A stretch of DNA of 64,000 bases, from positions 35,682 to 99,681 of the forward strand of contig NZ_MJLZ01000008.1 in NCBI RefSeq assembly GCF_003666245.1, written 5' to 3'. Numbering within the stretch: position 1 is the first letter of the stretch; every line of letters starts with the position of its first letter. The DNA is from Brenneria alni. GTDB taxonomy: Bacteria > Pseudomonadota > Gammaproteobacteria > Enterobacterales > Enterobacteriaceae. The notes under the pieces were generated by a model that searched no databases, was not told where the DNA came from, and saw only the letters and a program-made list of their open reading frames with translations. The translations under genes were made by a program, and so were the position numbers. Below are positions 31,815 through 40,053 of the stretch, piece by piece.

Positions 31815-32954
31815 ATGACCACCACCACAACCGTCGCTGACGTGTTGGAATCCTCCCTGCGCCCCGTTCGGGCGCAACTCGACTTGGCGACATCGCAGAC
31901 CACCGGCATTGCCCAGCGTTCCGTTGAAAGTGCAGGTGTTTTATTAAATCAAGCACAGGCCCTGTGCATTGAGCAGATCAATGCGGAAACCGACGAATAC
32001 AACACGCTATTAGATCGTTTGGAAACAGCAGAAAACGCGCTGACAACCAAAGAATTGGCGCTGACGCAGGTTCAGGAGCGAATTGATAACGCAGAACTGA
32101 CGGCGGCAGAGGCTACCGCTGAACGCGACAGCATCACCGCCAAATACAAACTGGCGCTATCCGACCAGCGGGTTCTGGCTGAAGAAGTAAACCGGCTGAA
32201 GTCACTTAACCCTGAACGGTTAAAAGCTCAACTGGTTCGGGTAAAAACCGATCTGGAAGATAGCCGCACCCTGCGCAATCAGCAACTGGCCGAAATCCGG
32301 CGCGTTAAGAAAGAGCTGGCCGATAAAACCAGCAAATTAGCCAGCATGGTCCAAATTAACGATGAGTTGAGCAACCAAGTTGCTGACCTGAGAGCCCGAC
32401 TGCAACGCACCGATGGCGACGTGGCGCCGCGCTACTGGCAGGCCAGCAACGGAGTACAGTTTTATTTCTACACCTTCCAGTGGGGATTACAGCTCTACTC
32501 CCCTGAATACGACGTTAAGATCCTGAACGACATTGACTGGCATCTGGAGATCCGCAGCACTATCGGCATCTGCATGATTGTGTCTGTTACTGAATGGGCC
32601 ATTCCTGTCTATCCCACCGTAGAAAACTTTAAGGAAGCGTGGCCGCACGGTTTAAATGAGGCGGTGACGACGCGCATCCGTGAACTACTGGAAGAGACTC
32701 ACCCTCAACTGGTACGCCGGGCGGAATGGGCAGAATCCATGCTGACGGAAACCCTGCCGCTGAAAGAACAACACCTCGAACTACTCAGCGCTTCCGGCAT
32801 CCATTCTCTTTTTGACGTCGTGCGCCGTACCCCGGAAAGGCTGGCAGAGCGTGTTAAAGGCTTCGGGATCGCCACGGCGCGCCAGGTTAACGCCAAGTGC
32901 ATGAGTCTGGTGAAAGACTGGGAAAAAACTCAAAAAAACAGCGAGGCGGCCTGA
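31815..32954 (+). CDS. Coiled-coil protein with a C-terminal helix-hairpin-helix-like motif
   Basis: A 379-residue protein following the exonuclease. Residues about 50-200 are a continuous coiled coil. About 205-305 is a globular domain rich in Trp/Tyr (RYWQASNGVQFYFYTFQWGLQLYSPEYDV). Near the C-terminus, LLSASGIHSLFDVVRRTPERLAERVKGFGIATARQVNAKC (about 328-367) resembles a helix-hairpin-helix pair that grips DNA backbone. A role with the recombination pair (end bridging or SbcC-like) is suggested by context. No named family recognised. Confidence 0.55.
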   Translation: MTTTTTVADVLESSLRPVRAQLDLATSQTTGIAQRSVESAGVLLNQAQALCIEQINAETDEYNTLLDRLETAENALTTKELALTQVQERIDNAELTAAEATAERDSITAKYKLALSDQRVLAEEVNRLKSLNPERLKAQLVRVKTDLEDSRTLRNQQLAEIRRVKKELADKTSKLASMVQINDELSNQVADLRARLQRTDGDVAPRYWQASNGVQFYFYTFQWGLQLYSPEYDVKILNDIDWHLEIRSTIGICMIVSVTEWAIPVYPTVENFKEAWPHGLNEAVTTRIRELLEETHPQLVRRAEWAESMLTETLPLKEQHLELLSASGIHSLFDVVRRTPERLAERVKGFGIATARQVNAKCMSLVKDWEKTQKNSEAA

Positions 32955-32955
32955 T

Positions 32956-33375
32956 ATGGAAGAAGAATTGCACCCTGTAGCCGTCCTGTTCAAAGCAGAA
33001 GACGACCACTGCGACTGGACGCACGTCATTATCCATCGCATGCGCGCCCGGTCATCCATACACACCGGCAAACCTTACAAACCGGAGCCAAAGCCTGTCT
33101 ATGTTGGCAGTCGGTTCCCCGCGGTATCGCCTGTTGCGCCGCGTATCGGTGCCCGACGATGTTACTCAGCCAATATCATGCTGTCGGTTTACCAACTCCA
33201 CCGCCGAGGCATCAACGAAAACGTGATCGCCAAAGATACCAGCATTCCTGTCGGTGATATCCGCAAGCTGCTGACGCATAAAACGCAGACCCAGCGCAAG
33301 CAATGGCAACTGGCCCAGCAATTACCGCTGCCGTCAAAGGCGGTGATTCTGGCACGGCTGGGTAAGGAGGCTTGA
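32956..33375 (+). CDS. Early protein of unknown function, possible helix-turn-helix
   Basis: A 139-residue basic protein. Its C-terminal half (ANIMLSVYQLHRRGINENVIAKDTSIPVGDIRKLLTHKTQTQRKQWQLAQQLPLPSKAVILARLGKEA) looks like a helix-turn-helix (about residues 75-105). It starts one base after the previous stop, and its stop overlaps the next gene's start. It may regulate transcription; not assigned to a family. Confidence 0.5.
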   Translation: MEEELHPVAVLFKAEDDHCDWTHVIIHRMRARSSIHTGKPYKPEPKPVYVGSRFPAVSPVAPRIGARRCYSANIMLSVYQLHRRGINENVIAKDTSIPVGDIRKLLTHKTQTQRKQWQLAQQLPLPSKAVILARLGKEA

Positions 33376-34037
33376 TGAAAGAGCGTGGAATTATTTTCAA
33401 TGCTGAGATGGTGCAGGCGATTTTGTCCGGGCAGAAGACGCAAACACGGCGCATCGTGAAGCCGCAGCCATTTGATCGAAGTTGGTCACGTCACGACCAT
33501 CAAATCGAAATCGTATCAGGCCGTGCAGAACGAGGTGACGAAATCGACGGTTTGCTGGCTTACACCAAAAGCAGCGGCGGCACATGGAGTGCCAAATGCC
33601 CGTTCGGCCAACCCGGCGATCGGCTGTGGGTGCGGGAGACGTGCCAGGCTAAAGAGTTGGAATCTGGTCTGGACGTGGTTTGCTATCCAGCAGATGAAAC
33701 TGAGATTCCCATCAAGGCCCATCCTCTTGATTCAGGGAATTGGATTGACCTTTATCGCTACCGCAGCGGTGAAGGGAAGTTAGTTCCGTCAATCCACATG
33801 CCGCGCTGGGCGTCCCGCATCACGCTGGAAATTACCGATGTTCGCGTTGAGAAACTTAAGCACATCCCGCGTGATGGGATTATTGCTGAGGGATATCCAA
33901 CTGAACGCGCCATTAATGGTGGTGAATATGATCCATTTCTTTGGTATCGGGATTTATGGGAATCGCTTTACGGCGTAGGAAGCTGGCAGGCTAATCCATA
34001 CGTTTGGTGTATATCCTTTGCGAGGCTTAATTCATGA
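33375..34037 (+). CDS. ASCH-like phage protein
   Basis: A 220-residue protein common in phage early regions and annotated as ASCH-domain or 'morphogenetic' protein. It contains MKERGIIFNAEMVQAILSGQKTQTRRIVKPQP, CPFGQPGDRLWVRETC, and IHMPRWASRITLEITDVRVEKLKHIPRDGIIAEGYP...FLWYRDLWESLYGVGSWQANPYVWCISF. ASCH domains bind RNA or modified bases. ATG 33375 sits after AAGGAGG and overlaps the previous stop (TGATG); a TTG at 33372 is a poorer choice. Confidence 0.75.
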   Translation: MKERGIIFNAEMVQAILSGQKTQTRRIVKPQPFDRSWSRHDHQIEIVSGRAERGDEIDGLLAYTKSSGGTWSAKCPFGQPGDRLWVRETCQAKELESGLDVVCYPADETEIPIKAHPLDSGNWIDLYRYRSGEGKLVPSIHMPRWASRITLEITDVRVEKLKHIPRDGIIAEGYPTERAINGGEYDPFLWYRDLWESLYGVGSWQANPYVWCISFARLNS

Positions 34038-34466
34038 AAATATGCTCAAGGTGCCATATTTAAAAAAGTGAAAATGATTTTTATGCAGACAAAAGAACTA
34101 CATCAGGGCTTAAATCGCAATGCAAACCATGCCATATGGAATCCGCAATAAGAACAAGGGACAGGGATCGTGCCAGGGATTCAAACAAGAATTATATGAG
34201 AAGAGCGAGATTAAAATCCCCAGAAAAATTCCGAGAGAGAGAAAGAACGCACAGCGCCAAGCGGCCTAAAGATCAGAGGTATAAGTCTAGGTGTTTGCTA
34301 AACATCGCCGTTCGATGCGGGAAAGTTATTAAACCCTCCCTATGTGTTGCATGCGGGGAAAAAAAAGAAACTGACAGCCCACCACCATGATTATTTAAAG
34401 CCACTCGATGTAACTTGGCTCTGTTATTCCTGCCACGCAAAAGAACATAGAAATGAAATTAACTAA
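34033..34466 (+). pseudogene. HNH endonuclease pseudogene (nonsense codon plus frameshift)
   Basis: Read through, the locus encodes a two-zinc-finger HNH protein: MKICSRCHI(stop)KSENDFYADKRTTSGLKSQCKPCHMES..., ending (after a one-base shift) TAHHHDYLKPLDVTWLCYSCHAKEHRNEIN. Position 34060-34062 is TAA where a Gln or Glu codon is expected between the first CxxC and FY. The second lesion is one extra base in the G4-A8 tract near 34355-34366, which breaks the frame just before the catalytic His-His-Asp. The ATG overlaps the ASCH-like stop, supporting the start. Both defects lie in or near short homopolymers. Confidence 0.75.
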
Positions 34467-34520
34467 ATTGGCATGAGTAATCGAATTTAAACATACCAAA
34501 TAAGCAATAAGGACTGACCA

Positions 34521-35333
34521 ATGACCAATACAACGACCAAAGCAACCCCCAGTGTAAATGCCACAAGTCTGGCAACCGATATTGCTGCTCATTGCATCGC
34601 ATTCGAGCAATCGCCTGAATATGCGGAAATGATCCGCAGTCACGTCGCTAAGTTGTACGAAAAGGCTATCGAAGACACCTTCCGCTGGGGCACATTTCCC
34701 GATGCTATTAAAAAGGCGCTGGAAGAAGCATTGCCAGGTAACATCTCAAAAATAGTGGATCTCCCCCGTTATAACCTTCTTATGGCAAAAGAACTTGCGA
34801 CTCAGTGGAAACAAGACGCGGTTTCAGACCAACTTGTTACAGCCATGCGCGATAAAGTCACCACGTTTATTAGCGACCATCAGATTCCCAAATTCATTAA
34901 AGCATCCGACTTATGGGCTGCGTTCATTGAAGACCATCAGGAAGAAGCCGCTCAAAATGGCTGGCAGCGGCCTGAAGTGCTGATGGAATACAGTGAATAC
35001 GGCGGATTTCGCGTAGGTTTAGAGAAAGAACCGTTTGAAGAACGGAGTTGGTCGAACGCCAAACGTAAAACGCATCCATTTGAGTTTTGTGACAATCTCT
35101 ATTTCTCCCAGGCCGTCGAGTATGAAGACGATAAGAAAAAAGAGGTTACTCATGATGGTCATAAGTGTTACAGCTTGTATTCAGGTAAATGTGACGGCGA
35201 TACTCTCGGCAAGAAAGTTATCGCCTTCCACAGTCGTTTTGAAAAACTGGTTGCAGCACTTTACTACGGCGACAGTCTGTTAGCACTCGATCAGGATGAC
35301 GCCGACGAGGTGTATTACCCCGGTGATTACTGA
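34521..35333 (+). CDS. Early phage protein of unknown function
   Basis: A 270-residue acidic protein. The first about 120 residues are helical (ATDIAAHCIAFEQSPEYAEMIRSHVAKLYEKAIEDTFRWGTFPDAIKKALEEALPGNIS). The rest is a mixed domain with many Tyr and Asp, ending DQDDADEVYYPGDY. The start carries the GGACTGACCAATGACC initiation sequence. No family recognised. A hairpin (CCGCATC/GATGCGG, about 35361-35383) follows the stop. Confidence 0.5.
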   Translation: MTNTTTKATPSVNATSLATDIAAHCIAFEQSPEYAEMIRSHVAKLYEKAIEDTFRWGTFPDAIKKALEEALPGNISKIVDLPRYNLLMAKELATQWKQDAVSDQLVTAMRDKVTTFISDHQIPKFIKASDLWAAFIEDHQEEAAQNGWQRPEVLMEYSEYGGFRVGLEKEPFEERSWSNAKRKTHPFEFCDNLYFSQAVEYEDDKKKEVTHDGHKCYSLYSGKCDGDTLGKKVIAFHSRFEKLVAALYYGDSLLALDQDDADEVYYPGDY

Positions 35334-35418
35334 TCACTGTCAGTCTGCATTGAATTTCACCGCATCCGTTCTGTGATGCGGTCATTCCCTTTTCCAACTA
35401 ATACCGAAGGAGGCCACC

Positions 35419-35595
35419 TTGTTCGGTCTATTTCTCTACGTCTGTTACACGTTCCAGCCCTGCCAATACGAACCGCAAGGCTGGATATATCCCGATCGAC
35501 AAAATTGTGAAGCTGATATTCGGGCGCAAAAATTGCCCAGCGCCTACGAATGTCTACCTGTGGACGCTGTTATGGCAGTCAAGGAGGTTAATTAG
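35419..35595 (+). CDS. DUF1482-like small phage protein
   Basis: A 58-residue product from a TTG start at 35419 behind GGAGG (spacing 5): MFGLFLYVCYTFQPCQYEPQGWIYPDRQNCEADIRAQKLPSAYECLPVDAVMAVKEVN. The opening hydrophobic 'FxLxxYVCY' followed by spaced Cys residues is the DUF1482 pattern of lambdoid early-left operons; function unknown. The coding frame ends 1 base before the next ATG, and its own codons contain the next gene's AAGGAGG site. Confidence 0.65.
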   Translation: MFGLFLYVCYTFQPCQYEPQGWIYPDRQNCEADIRAQKLPSAYECLPVDAVMAVKEVN

Positions 35596-35596
35596 C

Positions 35597-36439
35597 ATGA
35601 CAGATTTAACGAAAGGTTGGCGCTGCTTTCATTGTGGCGAGTATTTTGACGAGCATCAGGCACACCTCGCAAAACTGCATTTCGGCCAGGAACAAAACGC
35701 GGTTCCTCGCTGCAAGGATTCACTGGAAAAGCTGTCAGTGATGACGACCGCGTTCATGAACTTGCAGCGCATTTCTGAGGTTTATCGAACTGCATATGAA
35801 GAGTCGAAAGACCGCATCGTAGAACTGCAAAAGCAGGAACCGGTTGCTGAAATTAAATGCATGGAGGACCTGTCCCTACAGGTGGTAAATGTAAGTGATG
35901 GGTTTTCATTGGGCCGCTATCCGGTATACGCCGCGCCCGTTCCACCAGCGGTGCCGGATCAGAAAACTCGGCAAGACTACAAGATTAGCCCCAGCGGATT
36001 AATAAACGTTTTCGATCACGGTCATCTTGAGGGATGGAATGCATGCCGCGCAGCGATGCTCCAGTTGTCCGGTAATGCCGAACCTGTAAGCAAGCTAAAT
36101 CCATTGCCGAAAAACAAGCCATGCACCGACGCACCAGAAAAAATCTGGTTGCAAACGGCTGGGGAATGGCCGGCTGGCGGGGTCGTCGGAGACATGACAT
36201 GGTGCGATGACAGCCAGCATCCTGATGACACGTTGTATATCCGGGCTGATTTTGTCGGCAACTCTCCGGTAATACCGGATGGTTGGGTACTGGTGCCAGC
36301 GAAAGCAACTTATGCAATGATTAGAGCCGCTGGTCGAGCAGCAAGGGGATATATGGAAGAGTTTGGGGGCAATAATCCGTCTGTAATTTATTCCGCCATG
36401 CTCGCCGCAGCTCCACAGCCAAGCAAAACCACTGATTAA
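35597..36439 (+). CDS. Zinc-finger Ead/Ea22-like early protein
   Basis: A 280-residue protein. The N-terminus WRCFHCGEYFDEHQAHLAKLHFG is a C2H2-like zinc finger. A helical segment is followed by low-complexity blocks of the type seen in lambdoid Ead/Ea22 proteins ('QEPVAEIKCMEDLS...GRYPVYAAPVP', 'EKIWLQTAGEWPAGG...HPDDTLYIRADFV'). The end resembles other early phage proteins (VPAKATYAMIRAAGRAARGYMEEFGG). Such mosaic proteins are dispensable for growth; function unknown. The start at 35597 is set by AAGGAGG; the longer frame from 35507 overlaps the preceding gene. Confidence 0.6.
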   Translation: MTDLTKGWRCFHCGEYFDEHQAHLAKLHFGQEQNAVPRCKDSLEKLSVMTTAFMNLQRISEVYRTAYEESKDRIVELQKQEPVAEIKCMEDLSLQVVNVSDGFSLGRYPVYAAPVPPAVPDQKTRQDYKISPSGLINVFDHGHLEGWNACRAAMLQLSGNAEPVSKLNPLPKNKPCTDAPEKIWLQTAGEWPAGGVVGDMTWCDDSQHPDDTLYIRADFVGNSPVIPDGWVLVPAKATYAMIRAAGRAARGYMEEFGGNNPSVIYSAMLAAAPQPSKTTD

Positions 36440-36483
36440 CCCACTTACAGCCCTGCGCTATACTCTTCGCTAGGAGGATAGCC

Positions 36484-36735
36484 ATGTCATACAATCTCGG
36501 TGATTTACCACAGGAAGAGCGCGACAAAGTCAATATTGACATTGCCGCCAGCGGCGTTGCGTACAAAGAGCGAATGAATATGCCTGTTATTCCGGCCCAG
36601 GTCGAAGCTGAACAGCCGGAGAAACACCGTGCATATTTCAGGGAACGCCTGGCGCACTATAGGGAAGTTAGCAAAACGCTTCCGAATGCCAACGACCCTG
36701 TATATCAGAAGATGGCCGAAGCCAATAAGAAGTAA
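36484..36735 (+). CDS. DNA polymerase III theta homologue (HolE / P1 Hot type)
   Basis: An 83-residue protein aligning throughout with HolE and even better with phage P1 Hot: LPQEERDKVNIDIAASGVAYKERMNMPVIPAQVEAEQPEKHRAYFRERLAHYREVSKTLPNANDPVYQKM. Theta binds and stabilises the proofreading epsilon subunit of Pol III. A phage copy may tune host polymerase for phage replication or mutation rate. The ribosome site AGGAGG lies 8 bases before the ATG, and a terminator follows. Confidence 0.9.
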   Translation: MSYNLGDLPQEERDKVNIDIAASGVAYKERMNMPVIPAQVEAEQPEKHRAYFRERLAHYREVSKTLPNANDPVYQKMAEANKK

Positions 36736-36753
36736 CCAACATCAATCAAATTG

Positions 36754-36776
36754 AACCCGCCAAGTGCGGGTTTTTT
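36754..36776 (+). terminator. Terminator after the holE-like gene
   Basis: AACCCGC, loop CAAGT, GCGGGTT and a run of T. Confidence 0.75.
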
Positions 36777-36800
36777 ATTGCCAAAATTAAGGAGAAAAAT

Positions 36801-37277
36801 ATGCTTCAATCATGGTCAGTTCCATTTCCTGAATCGCAAACTGAATATAACGGCTATCCCGTCTACTGGCGATACATTGAAATTGTTGAAGAGGATGGAA
36901 TTAAAGTCTCTTCTGAACAATACATCGCTTTCCATCAAACTGAATGCTACACCTTTTTATGCCCTGCTCATTGGGCGAAGGATTACGATATCGATCGGGA
37001 TAAGGGGAAATGGCTCGACGGATGGAAAAAGAAAAATATGCGGTATGCGATCAAGAAGGTTGCAAAATCGGCAGAGCGTTCTTTTGCCTTTCCATCACAG
37101 CAATTGGCGTTAGAAAGCCTGTTACGTCGAAAGAAATATCATTTGGCACGGTTAAGGCAGGATATTGCAATTATCACCACCGTTGTCGAGGAAATGAAAA
37201 AGTTGGATCTTTCATCCCCACAGATCGAATACAACTTCGGACATAACGCCGAAACAGAAAGCTGGACCTTCTACTAA
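36801..37277 (+). CDS. Early phage protein of unknown function
   Basis: A 158-residue protein behind AAGGAG. The N-terminal half is beta-rich and aromatic (SWSVPFPESQTEYNGYPVYWRYIEIVEEDGIKVSSEQYIAFHQTECYTFLC). The middle is basic (KWLDGWKKKNMRYAIKKVAKSAERS) and the end helical. No domain recognised. It sits between two terminators, so it may have its own promoter or depend on antitermination. Confidence 0.5.
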   Translation: MLQSWSVPFPESQTEYNGYPVYWRYIEIVEEDGIKVSSEQYIAFHQTECYTFLCPAHWAKDYDIDRDKGKWLDGWKKKNMRYAIKKVAKSAERSFAFPSQQLALESLLRRKKYHLARLRQDIAIITTVVEEMKKLDLSSPQIEYNFGHNAETESWTFY

Positions 37278-37315
37278 CCAAAGCCCCTTCCCTACCCACA
37301 CCAAACGACCAGAAT

Positions 37316-37345
37316 AAGGGCGTGTCATTGGCACGCCCTTTTTAT
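37316..37345 (+). terminator. Terminator before xis-int
   Basis: AAGGGCGTG, a seven-base loop and CACGCCCTT, then TTT. It stands between the 158-residue gene and the xis initiation sequence. Confidence 0.75.
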
Positions 37346-37356
37346 GAGGACTGACC

Positions 37357-37575
37357 ATGACCAGAAAACCGATTGTCTTTGATCATGAATGGATTGTTGA
37401 AGACGCACTGAAAGAGAAGACAGGGCTGGATGAACGACAGATAGAACGATATCGACAAGGCTGCTGGATTGAAGGCGTCCATTTCAAGCGCGTATCGCCA
37501 TCCGGTGAAAAAACGCAGCGCGGTATTACCTGGTATAACCACCCTGCAATAAATCAGTTTATCCAAGAGGCATAA
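37357..37575 (+). CDS. xis: Excisionase
   Basis: A 72-residue basic protein of the excisionase family: [64 protein letters not shown], a winged-helix shape. Xis bends att DNA and makes integrase excise the prophage. It is directly followed by int with no gap (stop then ATG), and starts with the GGACTGACCATG variant of the recurrent initiation sequence. Confidence 0.85.
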   Translation: MTRKPIVFDHEWIVEDALKEKTGLDERQIERYRQGCWIEGVHFKRVSPSGEKTQRGITWYNHPAINQFIQEA

Positions 37576-38811
37576 ATGGCAAAACTTCCCACTGGGGTTG
37601 AAATAAGAAGCGGCAGTATCTGCATCTGGTTTATGTACCGTGGTGAACGTTGCAGGGAGATTCTGACAGGATGGATTAATACGCCATCTAATATTAAAAA
37701 AGCGGGTAATCTACGTACTATTATTGTTAGTGAAATTAATCTTGGGGAATTTGATTATGCAAAACGGTTCCCTAATTCCACCAAAGCAAAAAGAAACTCC
37801 ACCGCAAAAATCTCAACGTTTGGTGAGTTAACCAGTACATGGCTGAAAAACCGTGAAATAGAACTGACAGCAAATACCTTACGAAAAACAGGATCTCAGT
37901 TAAATACGTTGCTTCATATTATAGGCGAACATACACCCATTACCGATATTAGCCAAAATGATATCCTGAACTATCGTTACCAGTTACTTCACGGAGAAAC
38001 ACATTATAACGTATCTGTTCGTGGCAATAAGGAGGGGCGAAGTGTCAGAACTGTCGATAACTATGTTTCCCTGCTCTGTTCCCTGCTGCGCTTTGCACAT
38101 CGTTCTGGCTTCATATCAGGTAGACCATTTGAAGGCATAAAGAAACTTCAAAAGAGCCGACCCCGTCCCGATCCATTACTTAAACATGAGTTCACGCAAC
38201 TTATAAAGCATTTGTCAGGACAGAACAAAAATCTGTGGCAATTAGCGGTCTATACAGGCTTGCGGCATGGTGAGCTTGCAGCATTAGCCTGGGAGGATAT
38301 CGATCTAAATTCGGGCGTTATGCATGTATCCCGTAATTTGACAGCTATTGGACACTTTGGCCCACCCAAAACCCAGGCTGGCATTCGTACTGTTACATTG
38401 CTTAAACCGGCTTTTGAAGCGCTCAAGTCTCAAATGGAAATCACAGGGAGCCGTCAACCGGGTGAAATCGTCTATCACCACAGGGAGTATGGTTTAACAG
38501 AGATTCAGAATTTACGTTTCGTCTTTCTACCACGAGTGAGAAAAGGCGAACAAAAAATCAGTTACTCTCTCTCATCCATCGGGCAATTATGGAACACGGC
38601 TGTAAAACGATCTGGCATTCGCCGCCGTAATCCGTACCATACGCGCCATACTTATGCTTGCTGGTTACTATCGGCAGGAGCAAACCCTTCGTTTATTGCG
38701 AACCAAATGGGGCATGAGAACGCGCAAATGGTGTATGAAATCTACGGAAAATGGATTGAGGACATGAATGAAGATCAGGTTGGCATGCTGAATCGGAAAC
38801 TCGCGCTGTGA
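37576..38811 (+). CDS. int: Tyrosine integrase of the Rac IntR type
   Basis: A 411-residue protein, the same length as E. coli Rac IntR and similar throughout (opening AKLPTGVEIRSGSICIWFMYRGERCREILTGW). The catalytic set is present: Arg in TGLRHGELAALAWEDI, His-x-x-Arg in NPYHTRHTYACWLL, and the nucleophile Tyr in MVYEIYGKW. An N-terminal arm-binding part and a core-binding SAM-like domain (about 85-185) precede it. It recombines attP with a site in ttcA. It reads toward ttcA and ends 48 bases before its start codon. Confidence 0.93.
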   Translation: MAKLPTGVEIRSGSICIWFMYRGERCREILTGWINTPSNIKKAGNLRTIIVSEINLGEFDYAKRFPNSTKAKRNSTAKISTFGELTSTWLKNREIELTANTLRKTGSQLNTLLHIIGEHTPITDISQNDILNYRYQLLHGETHYNVSVRGNKEGRSVRTVDNYVSLLCSLLRFAHRSGFISGRPFEGIKKLQKSRPRPDPLLKHEFTQLIKHLSGQNKNLWQLAVYTGLRHGELAALAWEDIDLNSGVMHVSRNLTAIGHFGPPKTQAGIRTVTLLKPAFEALKSQMEITGSRQPGEIVYHHREYGLTEIQNLRFVFLPRVRKGEQKISYSLSSIGQLWNTAVKRSGIRRRNPYHTRHTYACWLLSAGANPSFIANQMGHENAQMVYEIYGKWIEDMNEDQVGMLNRKLAL

Positions 38812-38818
38812 AGTGGTT

Positions 38819-38912
38819 TGCCCCTTTGGTGCCCCTTTTGGGTATAGGAATAAATTAAAATGTTAGAAAAACAAGAACTTAAACAAAAACAACAATACAA
38901 TCTCAACAAGCT
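38819..38912. other. attR region at the prophage/ttcA junction
   Basis: After int, a direct repeat TGCCCCTTT occurs at 38819-38827 and 38830-38838, possibly integrase arm sites. The ttcA codons for QQYNLNK (about 38890-38912) correspond to the segment used as core by Rac in E. coli ttcA. To the right, protein similarity to TtcA is continuous; to the left, the first codons differ. The exact crossover cannot be fixed without attL. Confidence 0.6.
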
Positions 38913-39795
38913 TCAAAAACGCCTGCGTCGTCATGTCGGTGAGGCTATTGCTGACTTCAACATGATTGAAGAAGGTGACCGCATTATGGTTTGCCTGTCC
39001 GGCGGAAAAGACAGCTTCACCATGCTGGAAATTCTCCGTAACCTGCAACAGAGCGCGCCGGTTAACTTTTCGCTGGTTGCCGTCAATCTTGACCAAAAGC
39101 AGCCCGGTTTTCCTGAACAGGTATTACCGCAATACCTTGATAATATCGGCATTGAATACAAGATCGTAGAAGAGAACACCTACGGTATCGTTAAAGAAAA
39201 AATACCGGCAGGCAAAACCACCTGTTCACTGTGTTCACGTCTGCGGCGCGGTATTCTGTATCGCACCGCCACGGAATTGGGTGCCACCAAGATCGCCCTC
39301 GGCCATCACCGCGACGACATTCTGCAAACACTGTTTCTGAACATGTTCTATGGGGGGAAACTGAAAGGGATGCCGCCCAAGCTGATGAGCGATGATGGTA
39401 AACATGTAGTTATCCGTCCGCTGGCCTATTGTCGTGAAAAAGACATTGAGCGCTTTGCCGAGGCCCGCCAGTATCCCATTATTCCGTGTAATCTATGCGG
39501 CTCTCAGCCTAATCTACAGCGCCAGGTGATCAAGGACATGCTGCGTGATTGGGATAAACGCTATCCCGGGCGTATCGAAACCATGTTCAGTGCGATGCAG
39601 AATGTGGTTCCTTCCCACCTTGCCGACCATGCGCTGTTTGATTTCAAAAGCATCCGCCACGGTAGTGAAGTGATTGATGGCGGCGATCTGGCGTTTGATC
39701 GTGAAGACATTCCACTCACGCCTGCTGGCTGGCAGCCGGAAGACGACGATGAGGCTCTGCCACGGACAAGATTAGACGTACTGGAAATCAAATAG
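38860..39795 (+). CDS. ttcA: tRNA 2-thiocytidine(32) synthetase
   Basis: A 311-residue enzyme that thiolates C32 in a set of tRNAs, using ATP and an iron-sulfur cluster. The PP-loop SGGKDS is at residues 47-52, with the CSLC pair Cys122/Cys125 and a third Cys in [16 protein letters not shown]. Length and sequence are normal. The first about 10 residues ([10 protein letters not shown]) differ from the usual N-terminus and are probably supplied by the prophage end, so integration restores an intact gene with a new start and upstream region. Transcription may now read from the int side or from a new promoter. Confidence 0.95.
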   Translation: MLEKQELKQKQQYNLNKLQKRLRRHVGEAIADFNMIEEGDRIMVCLSGGKDSFTMLEILRNLQQSAPVNFSLVAVNLDQKQPGFPEQVLPQYLDNIGIEYKIVEENTYGIVKEKIPAGKTTCSLCSRLRRGILYRTATELGATKIALGHHRDDILQTLFLNMFYGGKLKGMPPKLMSDDGKHVVIRPLAYCREKDIERFAEARQYPIIPCNLCGSQPNLQRQVIKDMLRDWDKRYPGRIETMFSAMQNVVPSHLADHALFDFKSIRHGSEVIDGGDLAFDREDIPLTPAGWQPEDDDEALPRTRLDVLEIK

Positions 39796-39814
39796 CGTGT
39801 TCTCAAGCTGTTGA

Positions 39815-39843
39815 CAAAAAAATGCCGACGAAATCGTCGGCAT
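39815..39843 (-). terminator. Terminator downstream of zntB
   Basis: ATGCCGAC-GATTTC-GTCGGCAT followed by seven T on the minus strand. The stem could also slow ttcA transcripts from the other side, but has no T-run in that direction. Confidence 0.7.
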
Positions 39844-39895
39844 GGTGTGAATCAATTGTGCTATGCAGTAATTCAAAATAAGGAAGTAAGACAAT

Positions 39896-40003
39896 ATGGA
39901 GCGCAACGCCCATCGCTTGACGTTGCATTCACCTGCGTCAGTGATAATGCCGGACAACCTTGCAAAAAATGTTGATATTGCTCAATTTAGGCGTTTATTT
40001 TAA
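39896..40003 (+). CDS. Possible 35-codon ORF between ttcA and zntB
   Basis: ATG with a weak AGGA site; product MERNAHRLTLHSPASVIMPDNLAKNVDIAQFRRLF. No family recognised. The stretch 39844-40053 otherwise shows no gene. It may be chance. Confidence 0.2.
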   Translation: MERNAHRLTLHSPASVIMPDNLAKNVDIAQFRRLF

Positions 40004-40053
40004 AGCCTCTGCAAGAGGTTGTGATGCGCTACGCAATAACCATTAATAGGTGC

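Noticed and set aside
34136..34390. Intact 84-codon gene
   Set aside because: It is only the middle of a larger HNH frame: conserved Cys pairs lie upstream of its ATG and the HNH core lies downstream in another frame.
1..38860. attL and left prophage boundary
   Set aside because: The left edge is still within the tail fibre gene, so the boundary lies outside the window; no copy of the ttcA core was found further left.
38860..39795. ttcA disrupted by the prophage
   Set aside because: The gene is full length with all motifs; only the first codons differ, so the prophage end restores the frame.
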